Source: Deltaproteobacteria bacterium (GTDB lineage Bacteria > UBA10199 > GCA-002796325 > JACPFF01). Taken from it: a DNA stretch of 64,000 nucleotides. Below, in pieces: positions 55,915 through 64,000 of this stretch (positions are counted from its first letter, which is position 1; every line of letters begins with the position of its first letter). The translations under genes and the position numbers were made by a program. The stretch is taken from the NCBI GenBank assembly GCA_016210045.1, contig JACQUX010000029.1, positions 62,001-126,000 on the forward strand. The letters run 5' to 3'. The notes under the pieces are model-generated. The model saw nothing but the letters and a program-made list of their open reading frames with translations, ran no database searches and was not told where the DNA came from.

Positions 55915-57226
55915 CACGATCGCTCCTCCCGACGCTGACGTATCGATACCCCGCGTGTTCCATGGCCTCCGGATCGTACACATTGCGGAGATCGATGAAC
56001 ACCGGCGACTTCATCAGTTCCTTCATGCGCACCAGATCCAACGAGCGGTATGGGTTCCATTCCGTCATCAAACAGACCGCATCCGCCCCATTGCATGCGT
56101 CGTACGCATCCTGGCAATAAACCAGGTCCGGCAGATGTTTCCGAGCCTCCTCCATCGCGACCGGATCATGCACGCGAATCCGCATACCTCGATCCGTAAG
56201 CGCCGGCAGAATCGTCATCGACGCGGCTTCTCGCATGTCGTCGGTCTCTGGTTTGAAGGCCAGCCCGAGCACCGCCAACGTCTTCCCAGAGCAGGCGCCG
56301 TCGAAAGCTCGTACAATCTTGCCCACCATGCGCGCCTTTTGTGCGTTATTGACTTCGGCCACTACTTCCGTGATGCGCGTGGGCGCATTATGTTCCTGCG
56401 CAATGCGAATCAACGCCAGCGTGTCCTTCGGAAAGCAGGAACCGCCGTAGCCCGGGCCCGCATGTAAGAATTGAGGACCAATGCGCGAATCCAACCCCAT
56501 TCCCCGCGCGACGTCTTGGATATCCGCCCCTACGACTTCACACAGGTTGGCTATTTCGTTGATAAAGCTGATCTTGGTCGCTAAGAATGCATTCGAGGCA
56601 TACTTCACCAATTCTGCGGTTTCGAGCGACGTCACGGCCAAACGGTGACTATCCAGACCCAACGGCCGATAGACCTCTTGTAAGATGTGCCACGCCCGCT
56701 CCGAGGAGACCCCAAGGACCACGCGGTCCGGATTCAAAAAGTCCTGGATGGCTGCGCCTTCCCGCAAGAATTCGGGATTCGAGGCGACGTCGAATTCGGC
56801 CTGAGGGTTGACCTCGCGAATCAGCCGCTCGACCTGCCGCGCAGATCCCACCGGCACGGTCGATTTATTGACAATCACAGTATACCGATGCAGGCGCAAC
56901 GCCAGAGATTGCGCCGCTTCATAGACATACGACATATCCGCATAGCCATTCCCGCGCCGCGACGTTGGCGTGCCCACCGCAATAAATATGACATCGGCTG
57001 AGGCAATACATACATCCCACGAGGTGGTAAATTGTAACCGTCGCATTTCGATATTTTTCCGCAACAACTCATCCAGTCCCGGCTCATAAATAGGGGAGCG
57101 CCCTTGTTGCAGCAGCGCTATTTTTTTTTCGTCCAGATCCAAGCAGGTCACGGCGTGCCCGCATTCAGCGAAGCACGTCCCGCTCACGAGCCCCACATAT
57201 CCGGATCCAACGATCGTGATATTCAT
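55901..57226 (-). CDS. ugd: UDP-glucose 6-dehydrogenase
   Basis: The 441-residue protein starts MNITIVGSGYVGLVSG, the Ugd-type NAD site, unlike the WbpA/TviB type. NKSTVPVGSA, NPEFLREG and the catalytic Cys in GYGGSCFPKD follow. It oxidises UDP-glucose to UDP-glucuronate in the cytoplasm, a donor for acidic polysaccharides. It is the first gene of the long - strand operon, with a sigma-70-type promoter about 80 bases upstream and GGGAG before its ATG. Confidence 0.93.
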   Translation of the reverse strand: MNITIVGSGYVGLVSGTCFAECGHAVTCLDLDEKKIALLQQGRSPIYEPGLDELLRKNIEMRRLQFTTSWDVCIASADVIFIAVGTPTSRRGNGYADMSYVYEAAQSLALRLHRYTVIVNKSTVPVGSARQVERLIREVNPQAEFDVASNPEFLREGAAIQDFLNPDRVVLGVSSERAWHILQEVYRPLGLDSHRLAVTSLETAELVKYASNAFLATKISFINEIANLCEVVGADIQDVARGMGLDSRIGPQFLHAGPGYGGSCFPKDTLALIRIAQEHNAPTRITEVVAEVNNAQKARMVGKIVRAFDGACSGKTLAVLGLAFKPETDDMREAASMTILPALTDRGMRIRVHDPVAMEEARKHLPDLVYCQDAYDACNGADAVCLMTEWNPYRSLDLVRMKELMKSPVFIDLRNVYDPEAMEHAGYRYVSVGRSDRDGRA

Positions 57227-57310
57227 ACGCAGCTCCCATCAACTACCACACTCGCCCACTCCCGTCTTGCAACCGGATGTAGATCACAGTGGTTTTTTTG
57301 AGGTGCTGGC

Positions 57311-57338
57311 AATAATTCGCAACTCATGACACTGTCAA
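57311..57338 (-). promoter_or_regulatory. Sigma-70-type promoter of the polysaccharide operon
   Basis: On the - strand TTGACA (57338-57333) is followed after 16 bases by ATTATT (57316-57311), which matches the -35 fully and the -10 at most positions. Transcription would start near 57304, leaving a leader of about 78 bases before ugd. The intergenic region 57227-57477 (251 bases) holds no gene. No RfaH-type ops element is convincing; only a partial GGTAG occurs in the leader. Confidence 0.55.
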
Positions 57339-57477
57339 GATCAAACCACGAAATGTGCTTTCGGTGATGCAGGGTTTGGATTCCAATTGCACCGGCCGAG
57401 ACACTCTGCCATACACTTCCGAATCTATGCAATAATGCGTACAACAGCGGCAACGGCCGTCACGTTCCCTTCACTGT

Positions 57478-58170
57478 ATGTCGAACACTCCCTCGCTCCC
57501 AACAAAACGTCGCTCGGTCGGTCAAAAAATTCTGGATGCCGTCACGTTTCCAATACGGGCACTGACGCTGTTTACAGAAGACGGTTGGGGGCTTTCATCA
57601 TTGCGCACCGAACGTTTTGACTACGTCGCGCGCTTCGTCCATGGTCTGTGCCTCGACATCGGGTGCGGGGAACACAATCTCTTTATTCGCAATTTCTTGG
57701 GCGGGCACGGCCAAGGATTCGATGTATTCGCGTATGAAGGGCTGGCCCAGAATGAATTAGTAACCAATTTGGATCATTTCCCCTGTGCCGACTCCACCTT
57801 CGACACGGTCACACTGATCGCATGTCTCAACCACATCCCCGTGTCCGCGCGAGCGCGGGAGCTGGGAGAAGCCTATCGATGCCTCAAGGCCGGCGGCCGA
57901 ATCGTGGTGACCATGGGAGTCCCATGGGCGGAGACCCTCATCCATCGAGTCATTGCATGGTACGATCGGCTCTTCGGCACGCATTATGATATGGATACCG
58001 CCCGCGGCATGGCGCCGGGCGAGACATACTCGGTCCCAGCGCCATGTATTCGCGCGCACCTCGCAATGGCGGGGTTCCGGAACGTGTCCATACATCGGTT
58101 CTGGACCCAATGGGGGCTGAATCGGTTGTTCATCGGGTGGAAACCCATCGCGACACCCGACATGCCCTAA
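57478..58170 (+). CDS. SAM-dependent methyltransferase (class I)
   Basis: The 230-residue protein has LCLDIGCGEHNLFIRN as SAM motif near residue 60, then the LIACLNHIPV post-motif and a GGRIVVTMG strand. It is divergent from ugd across a 251-base gap and converges on the carbamoyltransferase gene. The lack of a ribosome binding site before ATG 57478 is notable. It probably modifies a sugar or lipid of the same polysaccharide, but its own promoter and orientation separate it from the operon. Substrate unknown. Confidence 0.87.
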   Translation: MSNTPSLPTKRRSVGQKILDAVTFPIRALTLFTEDGWGLSSLRTERFDYVARFVHGLCLDIGCGEHNLFIRNFLGGHGQGFDVFAYEGLAQNELVTNLDHFPCADSTFDTVTLIACLNHIPVSARARELGEAYRCLKAGGRIVVTMGVPWAETLIHRVIAWYDRLFGTHYDMDTARGMAPGETYSVPAPCIRAHLAMAGFRNVSIHRFWTQWGLNRLFIGWKPIATPDMP

Positions 58171-58190
58171 GTACAACGCATCCACGATGA

Positions 58191-59900
58191 TCAATTTGCG
58201 CCACGGGCGATGAGATAATCACCCAACACTAAGAAGTCGAGCGACGCATGATGGAAACAACGCAAGGCATCCGTGGGGGAGCAGACAATCGGCTCACCCT
58301 GCACGTTGAATGACGTGTTCAGAATGACCGGGATGCCGGTTCGAGACTCGAAGGCTTTCAGGAGTCGCCACCACCGTTCATTCATTGACTGGGAGACCGA
58401 CTGCAACCGCGCCGTGTGATCGACATGGATCGTGGCGGGAATACGTTGCCGGCCGATGACGGTCGACAGCGGGGCAAAGGACATGTAAGGCGACTGCATG
58501 TCACCGGCAAAAAATTGCGTTTGGGCTTCAACGGTGACGGATGGCGCGAGCGGGCGGAACGATTCCCGGAACTTCACCTTCGCATTAATGATATCCCGCA
58601 TTTGTGCAACACGTGGATCCGCGATAATACTCCGATTCCCCAGCGCACGGGGTCCAAATTCCATGCGCCCTTGAAACCATCCGCCGATCTGCCCCTCTTC
58701 CAAACGACGTGCCGTTTCCGCATAAATATCATCTATTCGCTCCCACGAGAGTCCAGCCAGCGCCACCGCTTGTTCAATAGCGGCATCGGAATAGGCCGGC
58801 CCCAAGTAAGGGGATGCTGTCGCCGGTACGCGCACACGGTCCAACAGATGATGGTACAGATACAAGGCAGCCCCAATGGAGGTACCGGAATCAGCCGGCG
58901 AAAAGGGAACATACGTTTGTCCCACCCCGCCGCGCACCTGGAGCTTTGCATTGGCCACACAATTGAGCGCACAACCCCCGGTTAACACCAAATCGGGCAG
59001 CCCGGATTCGACACACAACGCTTGCACCATATGCGACATGGCCTCTTCAAACCGTGACTGCAATGCCGCCGCAATATTCATATGATGCGGAGTGAGGGAT
59101 GTATCGCGTACGCGCGCCGCACCGAAGCAGCGAACAAACCGATCCGACACCCATCGTTGTGCACCCCGTAGATGGTAATCGAAATAGTGCAGATTGAGCT
59201 GAAATGTCCCATCAGTTTCCAAATGGACGAGATCCGCAAAGGCCTCACGCAACACCTGCGGATCGCCATACGACGCCAGCGCCATGACTTTCCACTCATC
59301 GGAGTTCGGTTGAAAACCGAGATGATGAGTAATCGCCGAATAGAGAAAACCGAGAGAGTGCGGAAATTGTATATTACGAAGCAATGTCAGACGATTGCCT
59401 TGCCCGACATAGAAACTGCTGGTCGACCACTCGCCGATTCCATCGACGACCAGCACATTCGCTGCAGCAAACGGGCTCAGGAAGAAACTGGCGGCGTGCG
59501 CATGATGATGGTCAACGTAGACGACGGACACGTTGCTACGGAAAGGAAAGACCTTCCGCAACAGGTGCCGCAACCGCACCATACACGGATAGCGCTTCAG
59601 AAAGGGGTAATGCAAAGACGCACCCCGAAACAATTGGAGCGATTTCGGAAAATATCGCAACACGTGCCGAATGATTTGTTGCGGTTCGATCCATGGATTC
59701 CAATAGTACGCAATCTGTGAAATGTCGGCGGCATCAACACCGCCCTCTTGCAGACAATATTGAATGGCCAGTGCCGGAAGCCATCCATCATGTTTCTTGC
59801 GAGAGAACCGTTCTTCTTCAGCCGCCGCAATAATCCGACCGTCGTGAATAAGCGCCGCTGAAGCATCATGCCCAAAACAGTTGATACCAAGGATATACAC
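58191..59900 (-). CDS. Carbamoyltransferase, NodU/CmcH family
   Basis: The product from GTG 59900 is 569 residues. The frame is open to 60047, but that would overlap the DAHP synthase gene. The N-terminal domain begins VYILGINCFGHDASAAL. VVYVDHHHAHAASF is the metal-binding His cluster, LTGGCALNCVANAKL is the ATP site, and RMEFGPRALGNRSI with NTSFNVQGEPIV is the C-terminal signature. These enzymes use carbamoyl phosphate and ATP to carbamoylate a hydroxyl of a sugar or antibiotic. It lies next to the polysaccharide locus, so sugar carbamoylation is likely. No ribosome binding site is clear. Confidence 0.9.
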   Translation of the reverse strand: MYILGINCFGHDASAALIHDGRIIAAAEEERFSRKKHDGWLPALAIQYCLQEGGVDAADISQIAYYWNPWIEPQQIIRHVLRYFPKSLQLFRGASLHYPFLKRYPCMVRLRHLLRKVFPFRSNVSVVYVDHHHAHAASFFLSPFAAANVLVVDGIGEWSTSSFYVGQGNRLTLLRNIQFPHSLGFLYSAITHHLGFQPNSDEWKVMALASYGDPQVLREAFADLVHLETDGTFQLNLHYFDYHLRGAQRWVSDRFVRCFGAARVRDTSLTPHHMNIAAALQSRFEEAMSHMVQALCVESGLPDLVLTGGCALNCVANAKLQVRGGVGQTYVPFSPADSGTSIGAALYLYHHLLDRVRVPATASPYLGPAYSDAAIEQAVALAGLSWERIDDIYAETARRLEEGQIGGWFQGRMEFGPRALGNRSIIADPRVAQMRDIINAKVKFRESFRPLAPSVTVEAQTQFFAGDMQSPYMSFAPLSTVIGRQRIPATIHVDHTARLQSVSQSMNERWWRLLKAFESRTGIPVILNTSFNVQGEPIVCSPTDALRCFHHASLDFLVLGDYLIARGAN

Positions 59901-59931
59901 GGCGCGTAGGAACCACAGAGATGGGAGGCTG

Positions 59932-60789
59932 TCAATCAGATGGTGCACAAGCGTGCCGGCGACGCATCTTATTGCCCACCCCCCGCAACACGGCCAACTC
60001 CTCCGCCAGGCGCGTGAACGCGGGGAGGTCGAGAGATTGGGCGCCATCGCTGGCGGCAGCGGCTGGGTTGGGGTGGACTTCGATCAGTAGGCCGTCGGCG
60101 CCGGCGGCGGTCGCGGCCTTGGCCATGGCGGGGACATAGGCCGCATGACCGGTGCCGTGCGACGGGTCGACGATGATCGGTAAGTGGGTGAGCTCTTTCA
60201 ACACGGGAATGGCGTTTAAGTCCAAGGTGTGTCGCGTCGCGGTCTCGAAGGTCCGGATGCCGCGTTCGCAGAGGATGACATGCGGGTTCCCGCCGGCGAG
60301 GATGTATTCGGCAGACAGCAGCCATTCCTGGATCGTCATGCTCATCCCGCGCTTCAACAACACCGGACGATTCAACCGCCCCACTTCTTTCAACAGCGGA
60401 TAGTTTTGCGTATTGCGCGAGCCGATCTGGATCACGTCGGCGTATTCCGCGACGGCGCCGACGTCGCGCGGGTCGAGCAGCTCCGTGATGATCGGCAATC
60501 CGGTGACTTCGCGGGCCCGCGCTAACAGTCGCAGCCCCGCTTCGCCGAGGCCTTGAAAATCATACGGACTGGTGCGCGGCTTGAACGCCCCGCCGCGCAA
60601 GGCGTTCGCACCGGCCGCCTTCACAGCCACCGCGACTTGGAGCAACTGGGCTTCGTCTTCGACGGCACACGGACCCGCCGCGAGGAAAAACGCGCCCCGA
60701 CCGACCAATGCACCTGCCGCCCCGACCGCTATTTGCGTCGGCTGCGGTTGCGCTTCACGACTCGCTAATGGATAGGGTGCGTTTCCCAC
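59932..60789 (-). CDS. aroF: 3-Deoxy-7-phosphoheptulonate synthase (type I-beta)
   Basis: The enzyme joins phosphoenolpyruvate and erythrose 4-phosphate to DAHP, the first step of the shikimate pathway. AAGPCAVED near residue 37, [32 protein letters not shown] and [10 protein letters not shown] are the family motifs for substrate and metal binding. The length, about 285 residues from GTG 60789, fits the I-beta class without a fused chorismate mutase. The frame runs to a TTG at 60825, but that TTG is part of a -35-like TTGACA, so GTG 60789 is preferred. It is divergent from the PBP4-type gene. Confidence 0.9.
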   Translation of the reverse strand: MGNAPYPLASREAQPQPTQIAVGAAGALVGRGAFFLAAGPCAVEDEAQLLQVAVAVKAAGANALRGGAFKPRTSPYDFQGLGEAGLRLLARAREVTGLPIITELLDPRDVGAVAEYADVIQIGSRNTQNYPLLKEVGRLNRPVLLKRGMSMTIQEWLLSAEYILAGGNPHVILCERGIRTFETATRHTLDLNAIPVLKELTHLPIIVDPSHGTGHAAYVPAMAKAATAAGADGLLIEVHPNPAAAASDGAQSLDLPAFTRLAEELAVLRGVGNKMRRRHACAPSD

Positions 60790-60818
60790 GGCCCGCTGAT
60801 TACGAAGTGACGCATTTA

Positions 60819-60876
60819 TTGTCAACCAACGGCTGACAAAACCTTGACAAATTTCCTCGCTTCCTTCTTTTATGAT
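60819..60876. promoter_or_regulatory. Divergent promoter region with paired TTGACA boxes
   Basis: TTGACA occurs once on each strand (+ strand 60844-60849; - strand 60825-60820) as an inverted TTGTCAA/TTGACAA pair. On the + strand a TATGAT (60871-60876) lies seven bases before ATG 60883, so the carboxypeptidase transcript may start at or near its start codon. The spacer of 21 bases to TTGACA is too long for a standard promoter, so the + strand assignment is weak. Confidence 0.35.
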
Positions 60877-60882
60877 TTCGAC

Positions 60883-62142
60883 ATGGGTCCCTTTGACAAG
60901 GTGTTACGAATTTCGCGGCAGCTCTGGATCGTCGTCGTCATGGGCATCGTTCTCCACACCACCTCAGCGGCATCCGAAGCCGAGCCGGCATGGGTCGCGC
61001 AACTCACTGCAACACTCGGCAACGGCGCGCTGCTCGTGGAAGACCAGTCGGGCCGCACCGTACTCGACTTGCACGCCGATGAAACATTCGTCCCCGCCTC
61101 AATCCTCAAGCTCGCCACCTCCGCGTGCGCACTGTTGACGCTGCCAAATAATTACCGCTTCCAGACCAGCTTCCACTACGGCACCAATGGCGTGTTATAC
61201 GTGAAGGGCTTCGGCGATCCGGCGCTCACGTCGGAAGAGTTGGCCCAAGCGGCGCGTGGGTTGCGCGGGCGCGGCGTCCACGACGTCCGCGGTATTGTGC
61301 TGGACGACTCGTTCTTCGCGCCGCATCTGGCCATCGACGGCCAATCCGCATCGGCCAATCCCTACGACGCGCAAAACAGCGCATTGTTGGCGAACTTTAA
61401 TACCATTTTTATTCGCAAGGCGAAGAACGGCCAAGTCGTGTCGGCCGAACCGCAAACGCCGATCACTGCAATGACGCTTGACCTGGCGAAGGGACTACGC
61501 GCGGGAACGCATCGGATCAACGTCTCGCGCGATTCCGGCAAGGCGCTGCTGTACGTCGGACATCTGTTGAAGGCATTTTTCGAACACGAGGGCGTCGCGG
61601 TGGCTGGTGAAATCACCGCCGGCCGCGTGCCGAACGGACTGGCGGCCACGTACGTGCATACCTCGTCGCAGTCCCTCCCGCATTTAATCCGTGCATTGCT
61701 CGAAAATTCTAACAACTTAATGACCAATCAACTCTTCCTCACGATGGGCGCGCAAAAATTCGGCCCACCCGCGACGGTCGAGAAGGGGCAAGCGGTGATG
61801 CACGAGTGTTTGAAGACGCAGTTCGGGTGGCGAAACTTCGTCGTGATGGAAGGCTCCGGACTCTCGAAGCAAAACCAAGTCACCGCCCATCAAATGATGC
61901 GCTTAGTCCGTTTCTTCGAACGCTATCGCGACCTCGTCCCAATGAAAGAACCCCCGTTTCAGGCCAAGACCGGCACGTTGAATGGCGTCTCCACACTGGC
62001 CGGATTTTTCGACACCCCAAGCCGCCACCACTATCGCTTCGTCTTAATGCTGAACGCCCCCGGTGTCGGCTATTGGTCGAAGTTCAAAGTCGCCAAACTC
62101 CTCTACGACGGCCTCTCCGGGACGATGCTGAGTAAGAAGTAA
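60883..62142 (+). CDS. dacB: D-Ala-D-Ala carboxypeptidase/endopeptidase (PBP4, S13)
   Basis: From ATG 60883 the product is 419 residues with a signal peptide (hydrophobic stretch to about residue 33, TTSAAS cleavage area). The three penicillin-binding motifs are Ser73-x-x-Lys76 in ASILKLATS, Ser276-Asn-Asn in LENSNNLM and Lys362-Thr-Gly in QAKTGTLNG. This is the DacB/PBP4 family (S13), which trims or cross-cleaves peptidoglycan in the periplasm. It is somewhat shorter than E. coli DacB (477), so domain III may be reduced. It is divergent from the DAHP synthase gene. Confidence 0.92.
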   Translation: MGPFDKVLRISRQLWIVVVMGIVLHTTSAASEAEPAWVAQLTATLGNGALLVEDQSGRTVLDLHADETFVPASILKLATSACALLTLPNNYRFQTSFHYGTNGVLYVKGFGDPALTSEELAQAARGLRGRGVHDVRGIVLDDSFFAPHLAIDGQSASANPYDAQNSALLANFNTIFIRKAKNGQVVSAEPQTPITAMTLDLAKGLRAGTHRINVSRDSGKALLYVGHLLKAFFEHEGVAVAGEITAGRVPNGLAATYVHTSSQSLPHLIRALLENSNNLMTNQLFLTMGAQKFGPPATVEKGQAVMHECLKTQFGWRNFVVMEGSGLSKQNQVTAHQMMRLVRFFERYRDLVPMKEPPFQAKTGTLNGVSTLAGFFDTPSRHHYRFVLMLNAPGVGYWSKFKVAKLLYDGLSGTMLSKK

Positions 62143-62170
62143 CACAACAAAATATCAGGTTGTATGACCA

Positions 62171-62189
62171 CAATTTATCGGATATATTG
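62171..62189. promoter_or_regulatory. AT-rich imperfect dyad before the second ATPase gene
   Basis: CAATTTAT (62171-62178) and ATATATTG (62182-62189) pair with one mismatch around CGG, ending five bases before ATG 62195. It parallels the dyad at the start of the first AAA_14/DUF4143 gene, but is shorter and imperfect. No ribosome binding site is clear for this gene either. Confidence 0.35.
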
Positions 62190-62194
62190 AGTTC

Positions 62195-63361
62195 ATGTTC
62201 TCCAGATATATAACCATCAAACATGACTATAGTTTTTTCTTCTTTGGCCCCAGAGGGTCGGGAAAATCGACCTACCTGCGCCAAACTTTTGGGAGTCGGC
62301 CGCAGACACTCTGGATCGACTTACTCGACCCCGATGAAGAGGCCTTATTCCAAGTCGACCCGAATGAGCTAACGCGGCGTTGTCAGCCGCTGCCCGCCGG
62401 GACTTGGGTCGTGATCGATGAAGTGCAGAAGGTGCCGCGGCTGCTCAATCTCGTCCACAAACTGATTGAAGAACGCTCGCTCTACTTTGCGCTGTCCGGA
62501 TCATCGGCGCGGAAGCTGCGACGCGGCGGCGCGAATCTGTTGGCGGGTCGGGCGTTCGTCAATCACCTCTACCCCTTTACGGCGCAAGAATTGGCGGGGC
62601 ATTTTGATCTGCATCGCGCCATGGCCTGGGGGACTTTGCCAAAGGTCTGGTCCTTTGATGAAGACGCACTCAAAAAAAACTTCCTGCAGGCATATGCGCA
62701 TACCTACTTGAAGGAAGAAATCCAAGCGGAGCAGATCGTGCGCAACTTGCCCACCTTTCGCAAATTCATCGAAGTCGCCGCACAAATGAACGGGCAACCG
62801 ATCAATTGTTCGAAAGTCGCGCGCGAAGTTCGCACCGATCACACCGTCGTCCGCACGTATTTTGAAATATTGGAAGATACGCTGCTGGGCTTCCACGTGT
62901 CGGCATACGCCCACTCGCTGCGCAGGCAACAGCGACAGGCGCAAAAGTTTTACTTCATCGATTGCGGCATGCTCCGGGCGCTGCAGAAGACGCTCGACCT
63001 GCCGGTGCGACCCAAGACGTACGAGTATGGGCGGCTCTTCGAGCAATTCGTGATCAGTGAATGCTTCAAACACTGTCAATACCGGGCCCGCGATGAAACG
63101 TTACAGTATCTCCGCACGAAAGACGGTGTAGAGGTCGATCTCATCATTAGCCGCCCGGGGAAAGCCACGCTCTTCATTGAAATCAAATCGACCGATCAGA
63201 TAATGGAACAGGATTGCTCCTCATTGGCCCGGATCACGAGTGGGCTCGACGACAGCACGGCGCTCGTGGTTTCTCAAGACCCGCATCGCAAAACGATCGG
63301 TCACGTCCAGGTCTTCCCATGGCAGGAATTTTTCACGGCCTTCTTGGGGGATCGGCTATAA
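62195..63361 (+). CDS. AAA_14/DUF4143-type ATP-binding protein, copy 2
   Basis: The 388-residue protein is closely similar over its whole length to the one at 7256. Walker A is GPRGSGKST near residues 17-25, Walker B is VVIDEVQK near 71, SGSSARKLRRG follows, then LKEEI and VRNLP. The C-terminal domain has VEVDLIIS and FIEIKSTDQ (Asp, then Glu-x-Lys). It lies between the carboxypeptidase gene and a broken PIN toxin gene. Function of the family is poorly known. The pair may be recent paralogues or copies moved as units. Confidence 0.9.
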   Translation: MFSRYITIKHDYSFFFFGPRGSGKSTYLRQTFGSRPQTLWIDLLDPDEEALFQVDPNELTRRCQPLPAGTWVVIDEVQKVPRLLNLVHKLIEERSLYFALSGSSARKLRRGGANLLAGRAFVNHLYPFTAQELAGHFDLHRAMAWGTLPKVWSFDEDALKKNFLQAYAHTYLKEEIQAEQIVRNLPTFRKFIEVAAQMNGQPINCSKVAREVRTDHTVVRTYFEILEDTLLGFHVSAYAHSLRRQQRQAQKFYFIDCGMLRALQKTLDLPVRPKTYEYGRLFEQFVISECFKHCQYRARDETLQYLRTKDGVEVDLIISRPGKATLFIEIKSTDQIMEQDCSSLARITSGLDDSTALVVSQDPHRKTIGHVQVFPWQEFFTAFLGDRL

Positions 63362-63385
63362 AGGATCATTCGAGGAGTGCCGGTT

Positions 63386-63819
63386 CTACTCACTCTCGAA
63401 CAACGGCACGGAAAACCCTTCCTGCAGAGCGGCGCGGGCGAGGCGGGTGTCGAGAGTGACAAAACTGTGCCTGGTGGTCTGATCGGCGCAGGCCACCAGC
63501 GCCGCTGCGAGTTGCAACGCATCGGCGGATTTCAACGGAGGACGCGCAGCAGTCGGATGGCGCGGCGCTTCACCGCCTCCACGTCGGTCACGAAATGGAG
63601 CCCCGCCGCAATCCCCTCCCACACTGCGAACGCCCGTTCGGCCTGCGTATGGCGGAGCCGCCGCTCGCGTTGGAGACGCGCGAGCGCGGACGCGACTTCG
63701 ACCGGCGTCAACGTCCACGCGACGATCGCGTCGCTCCGCTCGTAGAGCGTGAGCACCGCGCCGCTCGATCCCTCCCGCACCACTAACGGCAAGCAGGCCG
63801 CGGCGTCCCAGAAGTTCAC
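63386..63819 (-). pseudogene. PIN-domain toxin (VapC-like), broken by a frameshift
   Basis: Residues 1-95 read MNFWDAAACLPLV to RLLRVLR in one frame and stop at 63532. The rest (PLKSADALQLAAAL to LFESE) continues in the next frame to 63386. Two bases (63539-63540) stand where a three-base codon is expected, so one base is missing. The acidic PIN residues (Asp5, Glu in PVEVASA, Asp in SADALQ, Asp in LDTRLA) all survive across the break, which points to a recent mutation or a sequence error. The GTG start overlaps the antitoxin stop (GTGA). An intact product would be an RNase toxin. Confidence 0.8.
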
Positions 63820-64000
63820 AACCCCTCCTCACGCTCTGCAAGCAAGGCCCGCACCGCCCCGCCTTTCACGCCTTTCAGGATTCGCTGTTCGATCCACTGC
63901 CGCGTCGGCCGCCGCCGCGCCGCCGGCGTAATCACCCCGCGCCGCTCCAGCTCGGCCAAGAATGCCGCATCATCCCCCGGCACGCCGTGGTGGCGCGCGG
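63816..64000 (-). CDS. Antitoxin of the PIN toxin, cut by the window edge
   Basis: On the - strand a frame of 60 codons runs from the window end to TGA at 63816-63818, which overlaps the GTG of the toxin gene. The visible part reads AAFLAELERRGVITPAARR and ends ALLAEREEGL. The Leu-Glu-Arg-Arg-Gly-Val style is like Phd/VapB-type antitoxin tails that bind the toxin. The 5' end with the DNA-binding part lies outside the window. Confidence 0.6.
   Translation of the reverse strand, partial: ARHHGVPGDDAAFLAELERRGVITPAARRRPTRQWIEQRILKGVKGGAVRALLAEREEGL

Noticed and set aside
55901-57226. WbpA-type UDP-GlcNAc 6-dehydrogenase
   Set aside because: The N-terminal GSGYVGLVSG and overall motif style are of the Ugd type.
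57227-57304. RfaH ops/JUMPstart element in the operon leader
   Set aside because: Only a partial GGTAG occurs; the full ops octamer GGCGGTAG is absent.
60844-60882. TTG 60844 as start of the carboxypeptidase
   Set aside because: It would put extra polar residues before the signal peptide and lies inside a TTGACA box; ATG 60883 fits better.

Overview
The window is a stretch of bacterial chromosome with high GC. It has no rRNA, tRNA, CRISPR array or transposase gene that I can see. Outer-membrane-type lipoproteins, a Wza-type export protein and a PBP4-type carboxypeptidase indicate a diderm (Gram-negative) cell. The giant multiheme c-type cytochrome mixes CxxCH with CxxxCH and CxxxxCH sites, a style known from Geobacter relatives, so I infer a deltaproteobacterium-like organism (Desulfobacterota, Myxococcota or a related uncultured group). 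That placement is inference. No gap between genes exceeds about 250 bases.

Bases 1-9642 (+ strand) hold a very long unrecognised protein cut by the left edge, a perfect 30-bp inverted repeat, a 1394-residue membrane protein with an apparent internal duplication, an AAA_14/DUF4143-type ATPase and a cysteine-rich secreted protein. Bases 9666-13376 (- strand) encode a cytochrome lipoprotein with 31 CxxCH motifs and nine further Cys-His sites with longer spacing. Bases 13495-17928 (+) hold a stand-alone CoaC-type flavoprotein, a lipoprotein with Asp-rich calcium-binding-type repeats behind a structured leader, and a reverse transsulfuration pair (cystathionine beta-synthase and gamma-lyase). A hairpin that can mask the ribosome binding site precedes the synthase gene.

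Bases 17976-57226 (- strand) form one polysaccharide locus of about 39 kb and 32 genes, read from a good sigma-70-type promoter at 57311-57338. Twelve junctions are 4-base start/stop overlaps. The locus has UDP-sugar dehydrogenase and epimerase, flippase (Wzx), two polymerase/ligase proteins (Wzy/WaaL type), the initiating sugar-phosphate transferase, a Wza-type export protein and a Wzz-type chain-length protein. It also has about eight glycosyltransferases and sugar-modifying enzymes: LegB-like dehydratase, DegT aminotransferase, WlbA/WbpB-like oxidoreductase, WbpD-like acetyltransferase, formyltransferase, two methyltransferases and two asparagine-synthase-like amidotransferases. A heparinase-fold lyase, an FrhB-like iron-sulfur protein and two more Gfo/Idh/MocA proteins complete it. 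Together they predict a capsule or exopolysaccharide with amino-uronic and formylated or amidated sugars.

Bases 57478-62142 hold a methyltransferase, a NodU/CmcH-type carbamoyltransferase, a DAHP synthase and a D-Ala-D-Ala carboxypeptidase. The right end has a second AAA_14/DUF4143 ATPase, closely similar to the first, then a PIN-domain toxin gene broken by a one-base frameshift and its antitoxin, cut by the right edge.
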